Part shown: positions 1 through 10,926 of the stretch, piece by piece | Position numbering within the stretch: the first letter of the stretch is position 1 | How the letters are laid out: each line of letters begins with the position of its first letter | Origin: Calliphora vicina | Lineage: Eukaryota; Arthropoda; Insecta; Diptera; Calliphoridae | Reading direction: 5' to 3' | Assembly: GCF_958450345.1 (NCBI RefSeq) | Contig: NC_088784.1 | Location: 78,393,747 to 78,457,746 of the forward strand | DNA length: 64,000 nucleotides | The notes under the pieces: generated by a model | Told to the model about the DNA's origin: nothing | What the model saw: the letters and a program-made list of their open reading frames with translations, nothing else | Databases searched by the model: none | Made by a program: the position numbers and the translations under genes

Positions 1-398
1 CCAACATACTGGCCTACTGATCTTAGAAAAAATCCTGACCTTATAGACTTTGCCATATCCAGAAACATAGATCGAAATTCAATATCTACGGAAATATCTT
101 TTGACTTATCTTCCGACTATTCACCCATAATAGTCACCTATTATGGCAAAAATATACCAAAATCTCCAGCAAATATTCCGCTTTACAAAACAAACTGGCT
201 TAAATACAAGAAGTTAATCAGTAGCCATATCCACACAAATCCAAATATACAGTGTAAAGGAGAGATAAATGGATGCGTCAGTGACTTCACGTCATTAACT
301 ACTTCGGCTCAGGATCATTCAAAGATCGAAATCCCTCTTAAGCCAAAAATGATTATTTCCAATTCTGATATTGAACGATTACTTCTCGAAAAGAGATA

Positions 399-630
399 CA
401 CACAGCCTCAAAAGTGAGTAAACACCCGCGAATTTTTTGATTGTTTTAGGATCATGAAAATCATTATAGTCCGACTTAAAGCTTTTTTTTCACAACCGAA
501 TCTATTATTCAACTCAATCTCCAACAAACCGGAATATTAAAACTTTAATCGATGAATAAATTTTAGGATTTTCATTATCTTAAAACAAATCAAATATTTT
601 TTGGTGTATACTCACTTTTGAGGCTCACTG
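399..630. mobile_element. 232-bp MITE with TA target duplication (copy 1)
   Basis: The element splits the jockey ORF. Its ends are inverted repeats of about 28 bp containing CCTCAAAAGTGAGTA on the left and the complement TACTCACTTTTGAGG on the right. TA dinucleotides flank it at 397-398 and 631-632; removing the insert and one TA restores the jockey frame. It encodes nothing. TIR and TA duplication point to a Tc1/mariner-mobilised MITE. A second copy of nearly equal length lies at 15848-16078. Confidence 0.85.
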
Positions 631-2360
631 TAGCTTAGAAGAGAGTTGCAATAAAATAGATCACCTGTTGCAAAGCAGAGGCTGCCCATCGCTACTAAAA
701 GACTGAAGAGAGCCCTTTGTTTAGAGGAGGATCGCAGAACTAGAAGATACATCGAGAGTTTGACAAATACTAAATATACGAACTTTTCTCTTTGGAAAGC
801 CACACTTAACATCAAACCACCGGTAGATGGAAAAAGTCCGTAGAGAAGAGCCGATAGTAATTGGACAAGAAATGCTAAGGACAAAGCATTGATTTTTGCC
901 GAGCACCTGAGTAACATAAGTCAAACCCACCCAACAATTGCTGATATTACGGCAATACATAGCTCCCACGCAGATCCACAGCTAGCTTCTTTGAAATTGG
1001 CCAATTATCTAGGACTCGTGGAGATATGGTTGAACAACTGGAGAATACGAGTAAATGAACTCAACAGCAAAAACATCACATTTACTCTCAGAAGGGGTGA
1101 CTGTCCACCTATCACACTAAATAAAATAAATATTCCACAGACAGATGCTGGTATTCACTTAGACATCGGCATATACACTGAAAGAAAAACGCTTCGTAAC
1201 CCCAATGAAACTTTTACGTTAACCTGTTTACGTTAATGCAATGAAAAGTTTCGTTAATGATATGAAATTTTACGTTGTATTTACGAAAATTACGTTAATA
1301 TTACGATTGAGGCAAAATGAGTATTTTTTGGCATTTCGTAGAGTCATTGATGCTACGAAACTTTTTACGTTAATATTACGTAAAACTTTAACGTGAGATT
1401 CAATGTATAAATTGAATAACGAATGTGTCCCAAATTAATTTTTTGGAATAAAAAAGGTTTAATTGGCAAATCCTAATTGTTTTTGTGTAAATATAGTAAT
1501 ATTTGTATGAAATACAGCACCCCTTAAAAATTCAATGAAATATTTACGTAGCAATAATGAATTTTTTGTTTTCCATTTTTTTGGATTAAATATTGAAAAA
1601 TAAAAAAAATAAATTATATAAAACAAAATTATATATAAAGAAATCGAATTAATGTAGTTTTTAATATTTAAATTGTTTAGTTCTTGCTATTTTGCTAATA
1701 TAACAAATTGTCATTAATGAGACGAAAAACGCCAAAAATTATGTCATTTTACATTAATATTTTAAACAAGTTTTTTAACAATCACGTAATTATGACGAAC
1801 GTTTAATGAAACCATGTCATTAAATTAATGAACTTGTAATCCATGCAACGTAATGTGTCATTGCATTTCTTTGCAAACAAATCATAACGGGACTTTATTG
1901 CAAACATAATTTTAATGAAAATTTGTAGTAAATACAATGATTTTATCATTAATTTAACGTAATGTGTCATTCAATAAAAAAAAAATTAAGTATTTAATAT
2001 AATAATAGTAAATACAACGATTCGGTTATCAATACAACGTAAAGTTGCGTTGTATTGAACGTTTCTTAAAGAAATAACGGGACACAAGAGAATGTTGATG
2101 CTGATGGACACAAAGAAAAATAAAATAGAGTTGGAACATAATGTGGCACGTTTAAAAAAAATACAACAACAACATAAATTGCATCATCTTCTGTTTTTGA
2201 GAGTTTCTTTTTATTTAATTTTAGTTTATTTTAAACAGTCAACAAGTGAAGAGTTGTTGTGTTAAAAATATAATTGATTTATTTGTTGTTTATAAAAAGT
2301 TGAAATTGTGATCAAAATCTAATTTGGTAATAAATAATTTGAAGTGTTTTTTGTGTAAAA

Positions 2361-2849
2361 ATGGATTGAGGAGGATTTATTTCAATCAATTGAGGAAGTG
2401 GTTTTCGATTCAAGTGGATCAATGACTCATAAGAAAGGTAAGCTATTATTAATACATCAAAAGGAAAATTTATGATACCCATTAAAGAATACGTTTAAAT
2501 TTTATTTTTAGATGAAGAAACTCAAAAAACACGTTACAATATCTACTAACTTCTTGGGGCCTAAATCACCTCATAAACTTGTTTCAAGGTAAACATTATT
2601 AATAATTATATAAAAATTTAAACAAACTATTAAAATATTTTTTTTTAGAATAAAACATCACAATTTCCATAATGTCTGCTAATGACCTATTTGAAATTAC
2701 TCAGCAAATGAAAATTGGCGACAAGATCGTTTTTAAGTATAATTTAGAAAAGTGGAGGGCGGAGAAAAACATGTCTCAACAAATTTTGAGTGACTCTCAG
2801 GAATCCAAAAACGTTTCATCACCATTTTTCACTATCTGAGTCTTCCTGC
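2361..2849 (+). pseudogene. Three-exon gene-like remnant inside the TIR element
   Basis: Two introns are suggested by good splice sites: donor GTAAGC at 2438 with acceptor TTTTTAG ending 2511, and donor GTAAAC at 2589 with acceptor TTTTTTAG ending 2648. Exon 1 can be read as IEEDLFQSIEEVVFDSSG and continues across the first intron as KKDEETQKTRYNIY before a stop. A start codon just upstream (2361) is out of frame. Exon 3 holds a 55-codon ORF beginning MSANDLFEITQQMKIG (2673-2838). No family was recognised. It may be the decayed element gene or a captured host fragment. Confidence 0.4.
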
Positions 2850-2890
2850 AGCGAAATTTTTTTTACTGATATTCAATTATTTTTCATTTT

Positions 2891-3049
2891 AGCGGTATTC
2901 ACAATGTAGAGTACTTGGCCTGGTAATATAGTAAAAGAGCACAATATCAAACAAATAAAAACGAAATACATTAGAAATTGAAATGTTTGTCAATAAATAG
3001 TTTTTCTGCTTCTTTACTAGGCCAAGTACTCTACATTGTGAATACCGCT
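2891..3049. mobile_element. 159-bp MITE nested in the TIR element
   Basis: Perfect 30-bp terminal inverted repeats (2891-2920 and 3020-3049, beginning AGCGGTATTCACAATG) enclose about 100 bp of AT-rich sequence. No coding potential and no clear target duplication. It is the innermost of three nested layers: LINE, then TIR element, then this MITE. Confidence 0.75.
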
Positions 3050-4371
3050 TATATTTTTTGTATTTATTTATACAAATGCGAAGTATGTATATTGAAATCG
3101 AATTTAAATATAAAAAGTATTTAAAAAGTATTAATACATATGTACATTTAGATTAAAATCCTAATAAATTGTAATTATAAATAACTTATTTTTGTTCATT
3201 ATTATTATGAAAGGAATCGTTTTTGGAATGAAACCTTTTATTAAAATAATGATTAATATTGTTAATATAATGTCTTATAATCATTATATTTATGATATAT
3301 TTCATTAATGAAGGAGCACATTCTATTTACGAAACAATGTAGTTTCAAATCAATGACAAAATTCATTTTTGAAATGTAAAAACTTCGTTCCATTAATGTA
3401 GGATATAATTATATTAGTGAAGCAATGTCATTAAACCAATGTCAACATTCATTGCATATATGATAAAGTTTCTTAACATCAATGAAACATGTCGTTATAC
3501 TATTAATGCAAAATCGTTAAATTAATGATTTTTTTCATATTAGTATTGAAAGAGATTCATTAATTTAATGAAACCCTTTCATTATATTGACGAAATTGTA
3601 TCATTGGTTTAATGATATTTGACATTGTAAATACGTATGATGACGTTATTTATATATTCTATATTAATGACATTATTTCATTATATTTACGAAAATTTTG
3701 AGATTAATGAAACATTTTTCGTTAATGCAATGACACCGGTAATCGGACTGATTTCAAGAACAAAATCATTAATATAACGTAGAAAAACGTTGTATTTACG
3801 AAGGTTTTTCTTTCAGTGTAGATGCCATGAGACTTCACATGAAGTTAAGAGCCTCTAGCCTTCACTGGTTAATCAATGACCAATCAAAATTAAGCCTTGA
3901 CTATAAAGTCATCCTGTATAAAAGTGTTATGGGGAACGGCCAGTAATTATAGTACTGGACTTATACAGAGGGCGCAATCGAAAATTCTTAGGACCATGAC
4001 AGGTGCACCATGTTACATAAGAAATGAAAACAGCCACAGAGACTTGGAAGTACCACTAGTGAAGAATGAGTTTAAGAAAGTACGTGCAAAATATATACTG
4101 AAACTACAATGCCACCCGAATCCGCTTGCTTGGCTTCTCACACAAACTCAAAGCAGATCAAGGCTTCGTAGAGGAGATCTAACACCCTGCTAAGATGAGG
4201 TCTATTTATCATTAAATGCTCTCATTGAAGAGTAATTAGTTTTAATTTTAGTTATAAGCAGAGACCGGAAATAACGGGTTCACTTTCATTTCAAAGGTAA
4301 ATTCTCAAGGCGAATTTATATACAAGGTGGTGTCGGTGGCGAATTCAGGCAAATACGAGCGAATTAATGCA

Positions 4372-4446
4372 TTTTTTATATATGGAGTTTGACATTCGAA
4401 ACAATGAGAGAGTGGTTTTGAATGTCAAACTCCATATATAAAAAAT
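4372..4446. repeat. 75-bp hairpin
   Basis: Two arms of about 30 bp, each containing ATATGGAGTTTGACATTC or its complement, are separated by a short GAGAGAG-containing loop. It directly abuts the large palindrome at 4453-4812, so the two may belong to one element. Confidence 0.75.
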
Positions 4447-4452
4447 TATTAT

Positions 4453-4812
4453 TTCATAATTGAATCAAGTATTCATATGCTCAAAAACAAAATTTTCTGA
4501 TATTTTCTATTGAATTTTGAGTTTTGAATTTGATAATTTTGACAATTGAATATACAATTTTCGTTATTGCTTGAACTTTAAATACAAAAATTTTTGAATA
4601 GATAATTTTCGTAATTGAAAACACAAAAAATAACAAAAATGTGTTTTCAATTACGAAAATTATCTATTCTAGAATTGTTGTATTTAAAGTTCAACCAATA
4701 ACGAACATTGTATATTCAATTGTCAAAATTATCAAATTCAAAACTCAAAATTCAATAGAAAATATCAGAAAATTTTGTTTTTGAGCACATGAATACTTGA
4801 TTCAATTATAAA
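4453..4812. repeat. 360-bp near-perfect palindrome
   Basis: The left arm (4453-about 4630) reads from AATTGAATCAAGTATTCAT to AATTGAAAACAC; the right arm is its inverse complement with only a few mismatches, such as TATGCTC versus TGTGCTC. The spacer is under 15 bp. It looks like a young foldback element or MITE. No ORF. Confidence 0.85.
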
Positions 4813-5039
4813 ATAATTGAAACTAGTTCAATATGTAATATATATTTGAAATGAAACGGTTTAAAAAATAGTTTTTTCTGTGTATGTAAATAAAAGAGAA
4901 AGTAACAGTTATTAAGAACAAGAACAAATGAATTGTTTATCTCACACCATACCATTAAAAAACAACAAAAACGAATAAAGGTCATACCAATTGTAGTAAG
5001 GAAATATAAGAAAAGATAAATCACGGTTTATTGTTGGTG

Positions 5040-5275
5040 TTTTGTTTAAGCTTTGATATTTTTACAAATATAGCTTGAGTGTCTGTAATTCTCAAACACT
5101 CTATAGTTTTATTTGTATAATATCTTTAGTTTTTCTAAAGCCTTTTTGGAAAAGGTTTCCTGATGATCTGGCCTAAGCAACCAGTGAAATGCGCATAGGA
5201 ACTAGCTTATCCCCCAACAATAAATTTTCAGTGAATTTATCAAATTAAAAATTGGGAATTTAGCATAAAACAATT
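5040..5275 (+). repeat. Dispersed repeat shared with LRR4 intron 1 (copy 1)
   Basis: About 230 bp, including GGTTTCCTGATGAT and CAGTGAAATGCGCAT, recurs in inverse orientation at 38800-39015. Both copies lie just upstream of an LRR-gene exon (5605 here, 39235 there). No TIRs were defined. The rest of 4813-5604 is AT-rich and should be intron of LRR1; no further exon was found there. Confidence 0.75.
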
Positions 5276-5604
5276 TTACTGTCATACCAAACCATTTAAA
5301 TAAAAATCATTTTATAACTGTTATTTTCAGTGATTTACTTTTATCACAAAATATAAATCACAATTTGTGTTTTTTGGTATATGGACGAGTTATTTTCGAT
5401 CTCTGGTTATAAGATTTAACAACTTATTGTAAGGCCTAATGATATAGTCAGATTCAATAAATAAATATAAAGTTATAAAAAAAATATTATCGAAATTAGA
5501 AGAGTAAATTCTAAGAAATTCAGTTTTTTTTTATCGAATTTTTTTGTTTGATCCCATGTAATAAATAGTTGTAATGTAATAAAATCCATATTTTTTCTTT
5601 CCAG

Positions 5605-7856
5605 CCCCTATATTAATATAACCATCGCTGGAATACCTCCAAATTGTGTGCAAATGCTGTGTAAGTTTGTCTGTTTCAATGGCAAATCCAACGAAATTGA
5701 TAAAGACATTCTTATGGTGTCCGAGAAAAATGTAAGATTTTATGCAATAAAACTACTAATTCATTTAACTCAAATTCTTCCAACATTTTCAGAACTATTT
5801 CTGTTCAACCATAGATGAACTACGTCTCTATAATTATGAATTTCCCAATAATATAATTTCTTATGGCTTTCTGGGCAACTATAGTGACAAAATCATAACC
5901 CTATATCTGGCTTCAGCCAACATAACAGACATTGAGGCAGGTGCCTTTGCCAAGGGCAGATTCAAAGAAATTTACTTTGAAAATCTGCATCTTAAAGAAT
6001 TGAAAAAGGATTTCTTTCAGAATATATCCTCGGATTTTAGTGCCTTATCGGTGACACAAAAAGAAACGCCACTACAATCGGTACATGCGGATTTTCTGTG
6101 TTATGTCAAGTATCAAATTAAATATTTAACGCTGCAGGCGGGTATGCCAAGTGTACGTAATTTGACGGGAGGCGATTATATATTAAATAATTTGGTGTAT
6201 GTGGATTTTAGTTACAATAATTTGGGCAAGCATCTGGAGTATACGGCATTTGGTAAAGTGTCCATGGTTGAGCATATGGATTTATCACATTGCAATTTAG
6301 AAGCTTTGCCAGCATATATATTTTCCGATTTCACCTCGACTTTGGAGTATTTGGATTTGTCGTATAATAAATTGTTAACGATTAGTCGTACGATATTTGG
6401 CTGGAAGGAAGTACCCAGGGATTTGAAAATATATGCCAACGATAATGAATGGGATTGTACGTGCGATTTACAAAAGGAATTGAAAGCTATTTTTATGTAC
6501 TACAGAACGAGCTTATTGTGCTCGCAGCCAGAGTGGTATAAAGATTGGTCGGCATTCGATGATGAAATATGTGGCGTGAGTTCTTTAGAGCCATTTGCAC
6601 CTACAGACTCCATAAATGAAACAACCACAGCTGGCTATATACATGGCAACAATGGAATGCCTACCCTAGCGGACAATGAAAGACCCTTTATTAAAGATAC
6701 AACAGAATCTGTTCTAACTACTTCTGCACACTATATTGAAAATCCAATTTTCATAACTAAAGATGATTTAATGAAGCTGGATTGCTCAGCCAGTCACTCA
6801 AATATCAGTGAACGCATTACACAGCCCATGAAATGGCCCTTAATATTATTTGATGTTACACCTCAGGAGAATTTGCGCGTTAATGTGGTAGTAGCTTCTC
6901 CCGCAACTCTTGATGACTCCTTTGGTCTTATTTGGTTTAGCAAGGTCACCACCCAGTATTACAAAATGGAAGTAAATTACAATGAATATGGTTTAGGCTG
7001 CTACAATGCCATTTCCTTTGTCACCACAGTAGATGATCTGGTGCCGAATACCGCTTACACCTTCTGTGTGGTGCATAAGAATCAGGTGACAACCTCTCCT
7101 TTCAGTTGCAAGTCCACACATGTGAGTGGTAATCTGGCGGTACAATATAGTGCCTGGCTGACGCAAGACATGAGAGTGACCGGTTTGTCTTTAGTTATCT
7201 TTGGCATCATCATGTTTTCATTTGCGGGCATCTTAATGATTTATTTGCTTTTGAAACGCAAACCCATTTTACTAAAAGGCAGCAAGAGAGTAACCACCAT
7301 GCATGCAAATAGTGGTGATATTGTGGTATTGCCAAAGGACAACTCTGTGCAATCTATTAAGGAGAAAGAGGAAAAGTTAGCTAGACGTGGGTATGTGAAA
7401 TTCTTTTAACATAAAATATTTCCACTTTACTTAATGTATTACAATTACTTTCTTTACAGTCCCTTTTCCTGTTCCCAAATACGTCGCAAATCCAACGAAA
7501 GTGTGGCCAGTTATCAAAGTTATATCAACACCAACTTGTATGAAATTATACCAGCATATAGCAAATTAAACAACCCTAACACCTGTACTTCAACTACAAC
7601 GGAGGAAAATAGTGTCCAAGATATGAATAATCAAGACACCGAGAGCTGCTATCTAACACCTCTGCAAACAGTCTGTAGTTCGGCAAATCTTGTCAAGTAT
7701 GCCGAAATACCTTATCGTGCTAAACGCATGTCCAACGATGCTCTGCCCGATGTGCCAGCCGATCAACCACCACCCTCTTTGGACCTTAATGAGACATTAG
7801 ATAAACCGGAATATGCGCAAGTGGGCACATTTTACGCATTAGATAGTCAAGTGTAG
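5605..7856 (+). CDS. LRR1: LRR transmembrane receptor, 5' exons outside window
   Basis: Three exons are visible: 5605-5731, 5793-7390 and 7460-7856. Junction phases agree (0, then 2, where GG+T makes Gly). The first visible exon opens with one base of a split codon, so the membrane-anchor exon seen in the paralogs must lie further upstream. The 706 visible residues comprise a Cys-containing N-cap (NCVQMLCKFVC), LRRs such as LVYVDFSYNNLGKHLEY and LEYLDLSYNKLLTI, a C-terminal cap (NEWDCTCDLQ), a compact domain ending AYTFCVV...SPFSC, a membrane segment (GLSLVIFGIIMFSFAGILM) and a juxtamembrane LLKGSK. The tail has YEII, YSKL, YAEI and YAQV motifs and a PPPSL stretch. Sister of LRR4 by intron pattern. 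The receptor role is inference; no named ortholog recognised. Confidence 0.88.
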
Positions 7857-7912
7857 ATATCGGGATTTATGTTTTTTAAATGTGAACATTCATATGTGTT
7901 TATATATTGTGT

Positions 7913-7918
7913 AATAAA
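7913..7918 (+). terminator. LRR1 polyadenylation signal
   Basis: AATAAA lies 57 bases after the LRR1 stop codon, within an AT-rich 3' UTR. Confidence 0.65.
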
Positions 7919-7924
7919 ATCATT

Positions 7925-9208
7925 TACTTTGTATATAAATTTAATATATGTAATTGCAAAGATGTGTGTTTAATAATTGTAATAATGTATTAGGAATACA
8001 CCATGATTTATTGCGGATTCTAGCCTTGATTTTGTATCTCATTAATGTTGACCGATTTATAATTTAAAACTGATACAAAGACATGTTTATGAGACAAAAA
8101 TCTAAATAGCTAAATGCTTACTTAAGCCATTGACACATAGGCGTAACAGGGCAGTTTTAAGTTTAAGTTTTGATGAACTTTCAACTGATTGTTTTGATTT
8201 TTCTGATCAAATTTAGAAAATGCTGCAAGTTTCTTCAATTTTTAGTCGAAATATTTTTTCCAAGAAAAAAGTTTCTCAAAGAACTTGTGATGGTTTTATA
8301 TTTTTTTGAAAGGGAAATCAATTAACCAATCCGATTATGATCATATTCGGTATTGGAGGAATCCGCCTCGCTAATGATTTCCACTGGATTTTGAATAGTT
8401 ACTGAATTAAATTGAAATACAAATTTATTTAACCAATGATGTTTGTATTATGTTTCATTATAGTCGAAGTTATAATGAAATTTTGAAATTTGAATTTTCA
8501 AAATTTTGGATTAATAGCTGAGACAATATTTTTTATTTTTTTATTTTTATAATCGAGAGTAGTGTTTATAAAACGGTCAACAGAAAAACTGGATTTTCTT
8601 TGCAATTTTGTGTACCGGTTGAACGTTTTTTTCACTCTTGTTTGGAGATTTTTTTGCCAGCCATCAACAAAGTTGCGAAGCATATTGATTTTATCATTCC
8701 GTTTGTAACACATCAATATATTTGTCGCAGACACTATATGGGGGATTTCATGTCAAGTGAACCAACTTTTGAAATCGATGTCTTCCGATCGGAAGTTAAA
8801 TAAATTTCAGAATTTTTTGATCGTCTCATTGGAATTTATTTATTATTATAGGAAATACAAATTATGAAAATACCTCCTATAGTTTTTCCGTACCTGCGAT
8901 TGAGAAATCTTAAAAAAATGGAGAGTTGATGAATTCTTTTCTTAATAAATAGATCTATTAATAGAATCAAAAAGAATGACGATCTGTTACCTAGTTTTAG
9001 AGATACTGTTTCTGAAAGCGGCCTGTTTTTTTGAACACTGAAAATGATTTAAATTTGAAGGGCTATATCTTCTGAACCATAAATCTGATTGTAATAAGAG
9101 TATCATATTTATAATCGCTTGACAAAATAGGCTTATTCAATATTTTTTAGGGGCACATGAAATTTTTGATTTTTGCAACCTCACTACTTAAACATAATTT
9201 TTATACTC
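7925..9208. other. Intergenic, nothing recognised
   Basis: AT-rich DNA. Short ORFs on both strands around 8500-8800 have no recognisable domain and overlap each other. No TIRs or family repeats were seen. Confidence 0.5.
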
Positions 9209-9270
9209 TTCACCATGAGTGGCAAGGGCATATATTAGTTTGTCATTCCGTTTGTAATTTCACAAAGTAT

Positions 9271-10226
9271 ATATCGCTCATTTGCTGCAACAACGTCATA
9301 ATTCAAAATCCGGGTGTTTTTAACTGAGTAATTCAAAATATGCACCGTTTATTAGTCTTTCATATAGTTTTATCAGTTTTAAAAAAAGTCAATTATTTTT
9401 TGTATGATAGTGTTTATACCCTACTCCGCCATAGTGGGGAGAGTATAATGCGTTTGTGCAGATGTTTGTAACGCCCAAAAATATTAGAATCACTTTCTGA
9501 GTCGATTAAACGATGTCCGTCCGTCCGTCTGGTCGGCTGGCTGTCCATGTAAACCTTGTGCGCGGAGTACAGATCGCAATTTTGAAGATATTTCGATCAA
9601 ATTTGGTACATAGGACCAAACCTATTGAAACGGGCTGAAATCGGTCCATTATTTCACGTAGCCCCCATACAAATGTCCTTCCGAAATTGAACTTTATCGG
9701 TCATAAATGTTTAATTTATAAATGTATCTCCACAAATTGCGCTCCAAATAAGTTTTATATATACAAAATTCATATCACCAAATTTTGTTACGATCGGTCC
9801 ATAATTAGTCATACCTCCCATATAGACCCACTTCCGAAAATCACCTTAACGTGCATAAATCGCTTAAAAATGTTGGTATACTCACAAAATTCAACATAGT
9901 AAACTTTCATATAGACATAAATTACAGTACTTAATTTCATGGTGATCGGTCCATAATTGGTCATAGCCCCCATATAAGGACCACTTCCGAAAATCACTCA
10001 AAAATATAAATTATTGAAATTTTTAAAGAAAAAGGTTTTTGCTCTTTTACATAGTGTAGGGTATTATATGGTCGGGCTTGACCCACCATACTTTCTTACT
10101 TGTTTTTTGTTGTGAACGTCAAAATTAAAATTCATGTTTTCTCGTATATTTGACAAGTAAAAATTTGGGTTATATACAGATTAGAAAGATATTAACATCT
10201 ACTATTTATATGCAAATGAGCGATAT
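9271..10226. mobile_element. TIR element inside R2, itself holding R1
   Basis: Inverted 15-bp ends (ATATCGCTCATTTGC at 9271-9285 and its complement at 10212-10226) mark an element inserted into R2. Removing the R1 copy at 9411-10107 leaves roughly 260 bp, a typical MITE size. Confidence 0.65.
9411..10107 (+). mobile_element. R1-family repeat, copy 1
   Basis: Starts TATACCCTACTCCGCCATAG and contains GTCCGTCCGTCCGTCTGGTC and repeated CGGTCCATAATTRGTCATA blocks. It ends with a hairpin (about GGTCGGGCTTGACC) and TTTCTTACTTGTTTT. Other copies: 24850-25569 (-), 29247-29900, 42792-43434 and 56925-57686. Non-coding; open stretches in it are chance ORFs. Confidence 0.8.
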
Positions 10227-10926
10227 ATTCTTGATCGTTATAGATAGCGAAGTCGATATAGCCATGTCCGCCTGTTGAAATAAACTTTTTGTAGCTGCCA
10301 AATAACTTACTAACACGACTGATACATCAATATATCAAGAATTCTTCCGGCTCGGTCGCTATTTAAAATCGAGAAAATCGGCCCACAAATGGCTGATATA
10401 TAAGGACGAAACCGGGACAATCTCGAGTTTTGGCCTATATTTGATAGATATTTTAAAGTCCATTGTTATAAGGCTATAGTAATGTGGACCTACAATGGGT
10501 CAAAATCGGGAAAAATATTTTTTAACCCGAATTTTTTTTTACCAAAAAAATATTTTTGTCATATATACGTTTTCACTAATAACATCGAGGCTTTAGTAAT
10601 GTGGACCTACAATGGGTGAAAATTTGGAAAAATATTTTTTAACACGATTATTTTTTTAAGAAAAAAATTTGTTTGTCCTACAATGAGTCAAAATCGGGAA
10701 AAATATTTTTTAAAACGAATTTTCTTTTTTTACCAAAAAATATTTTTTTGTCATAAATTTGCTTACTAAAAAAAAATTTTGAAGAAAAAAAATTTTAAAT
10801 TTAAATTTTCAAAAAAAATTATAAATTTTGTTTACCTAAAAATATTTAAAATTTGTATTTTAAAGTATAATTTGGTGAAGGGTATATAAGATTCGGCACA
10901 GCCGAATATAGGTCTCTTACTTATTG

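Larger units (their letters stand above)
1176..3818. mobile_element. 2.6-kb TIR element with satellite-like arms, in jockey
   Basis: The ends are CACTGAAAGAAAAAC and its inverse complement, flanked by TA (1174-1175 and 3819-3820), and it interrupts the jockey coding sequence. Both arms (about 1190-2040 and 3230-3810) consist of degenerate short repeats built on ATTAATG, ACGTTAAT and TTACGTA. The central part (about 2100-2850) looks genic, with clear splice sites (separate entry). No transposase was recognised, so this is probably a non-autonomous DNA transposon; superfamily not assigned. Confidence 0.75.
1..4195 (+). mobile_element. Jockey-like LINE, decayed and split by insertions
   Basis: Three collinear pieces of one non-LTR retrotransposon are visible: 1-398, 631-1175 and 3819-4195. 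The first translates into the C-terminal part of an AP endonuclease, with a DLSSDYSPI block matching the SDHSPI signature. The second continues into the linker (SLWKAT) and the reverse transcriptase: the catalytic YADD region reads IADITA, followed by WRIRVNE and ITFTLRRGDCPP, as in jockey. The third is the C-terminal domain (HWLINDQSKLSLDYK, then LWGTA, QRAQSKILRTMTGAP). Several stop codons and frameshifts, plus an internal deletion that removes most of the polymerase core near position 938, make it dead. The 5' end lies outside the window. Confidence 0.85.
9209..10926 (+). mobile_element. R2-family repeat split by a nested element
   Basis: R2 begins TATACYCTTCACC at 9209, breaks at 9270 and resumes at 10227 with the expected continuation (GATCGTTATAGATAGCGAAG), ending at a hairpin (ATTCGGCACAGCCGAAT) near 10900 and CTTACTT. 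The block around ATGTGGACCTACAATGGGT occurs three times (10487, 10594 and a partial near 10677). No coding capacity. Confidence 0.8.

Noticed and set aside
4806..5024. Minus-strand 72-codon hydrophobic ORF upstream of LRR1, considered as a membrane exon
   Set aside because: Wrong strand for LRR1, no splice sites with the needed phase, and AT-rich sequence yields such hydrophobic ORFs by chance.
8498..8803. Overlapping ORFs at 8.5-8.8 kb as small genes
   Set aside because: They overlap on opposite strands and show no motif, start context or polyadenylation signal.
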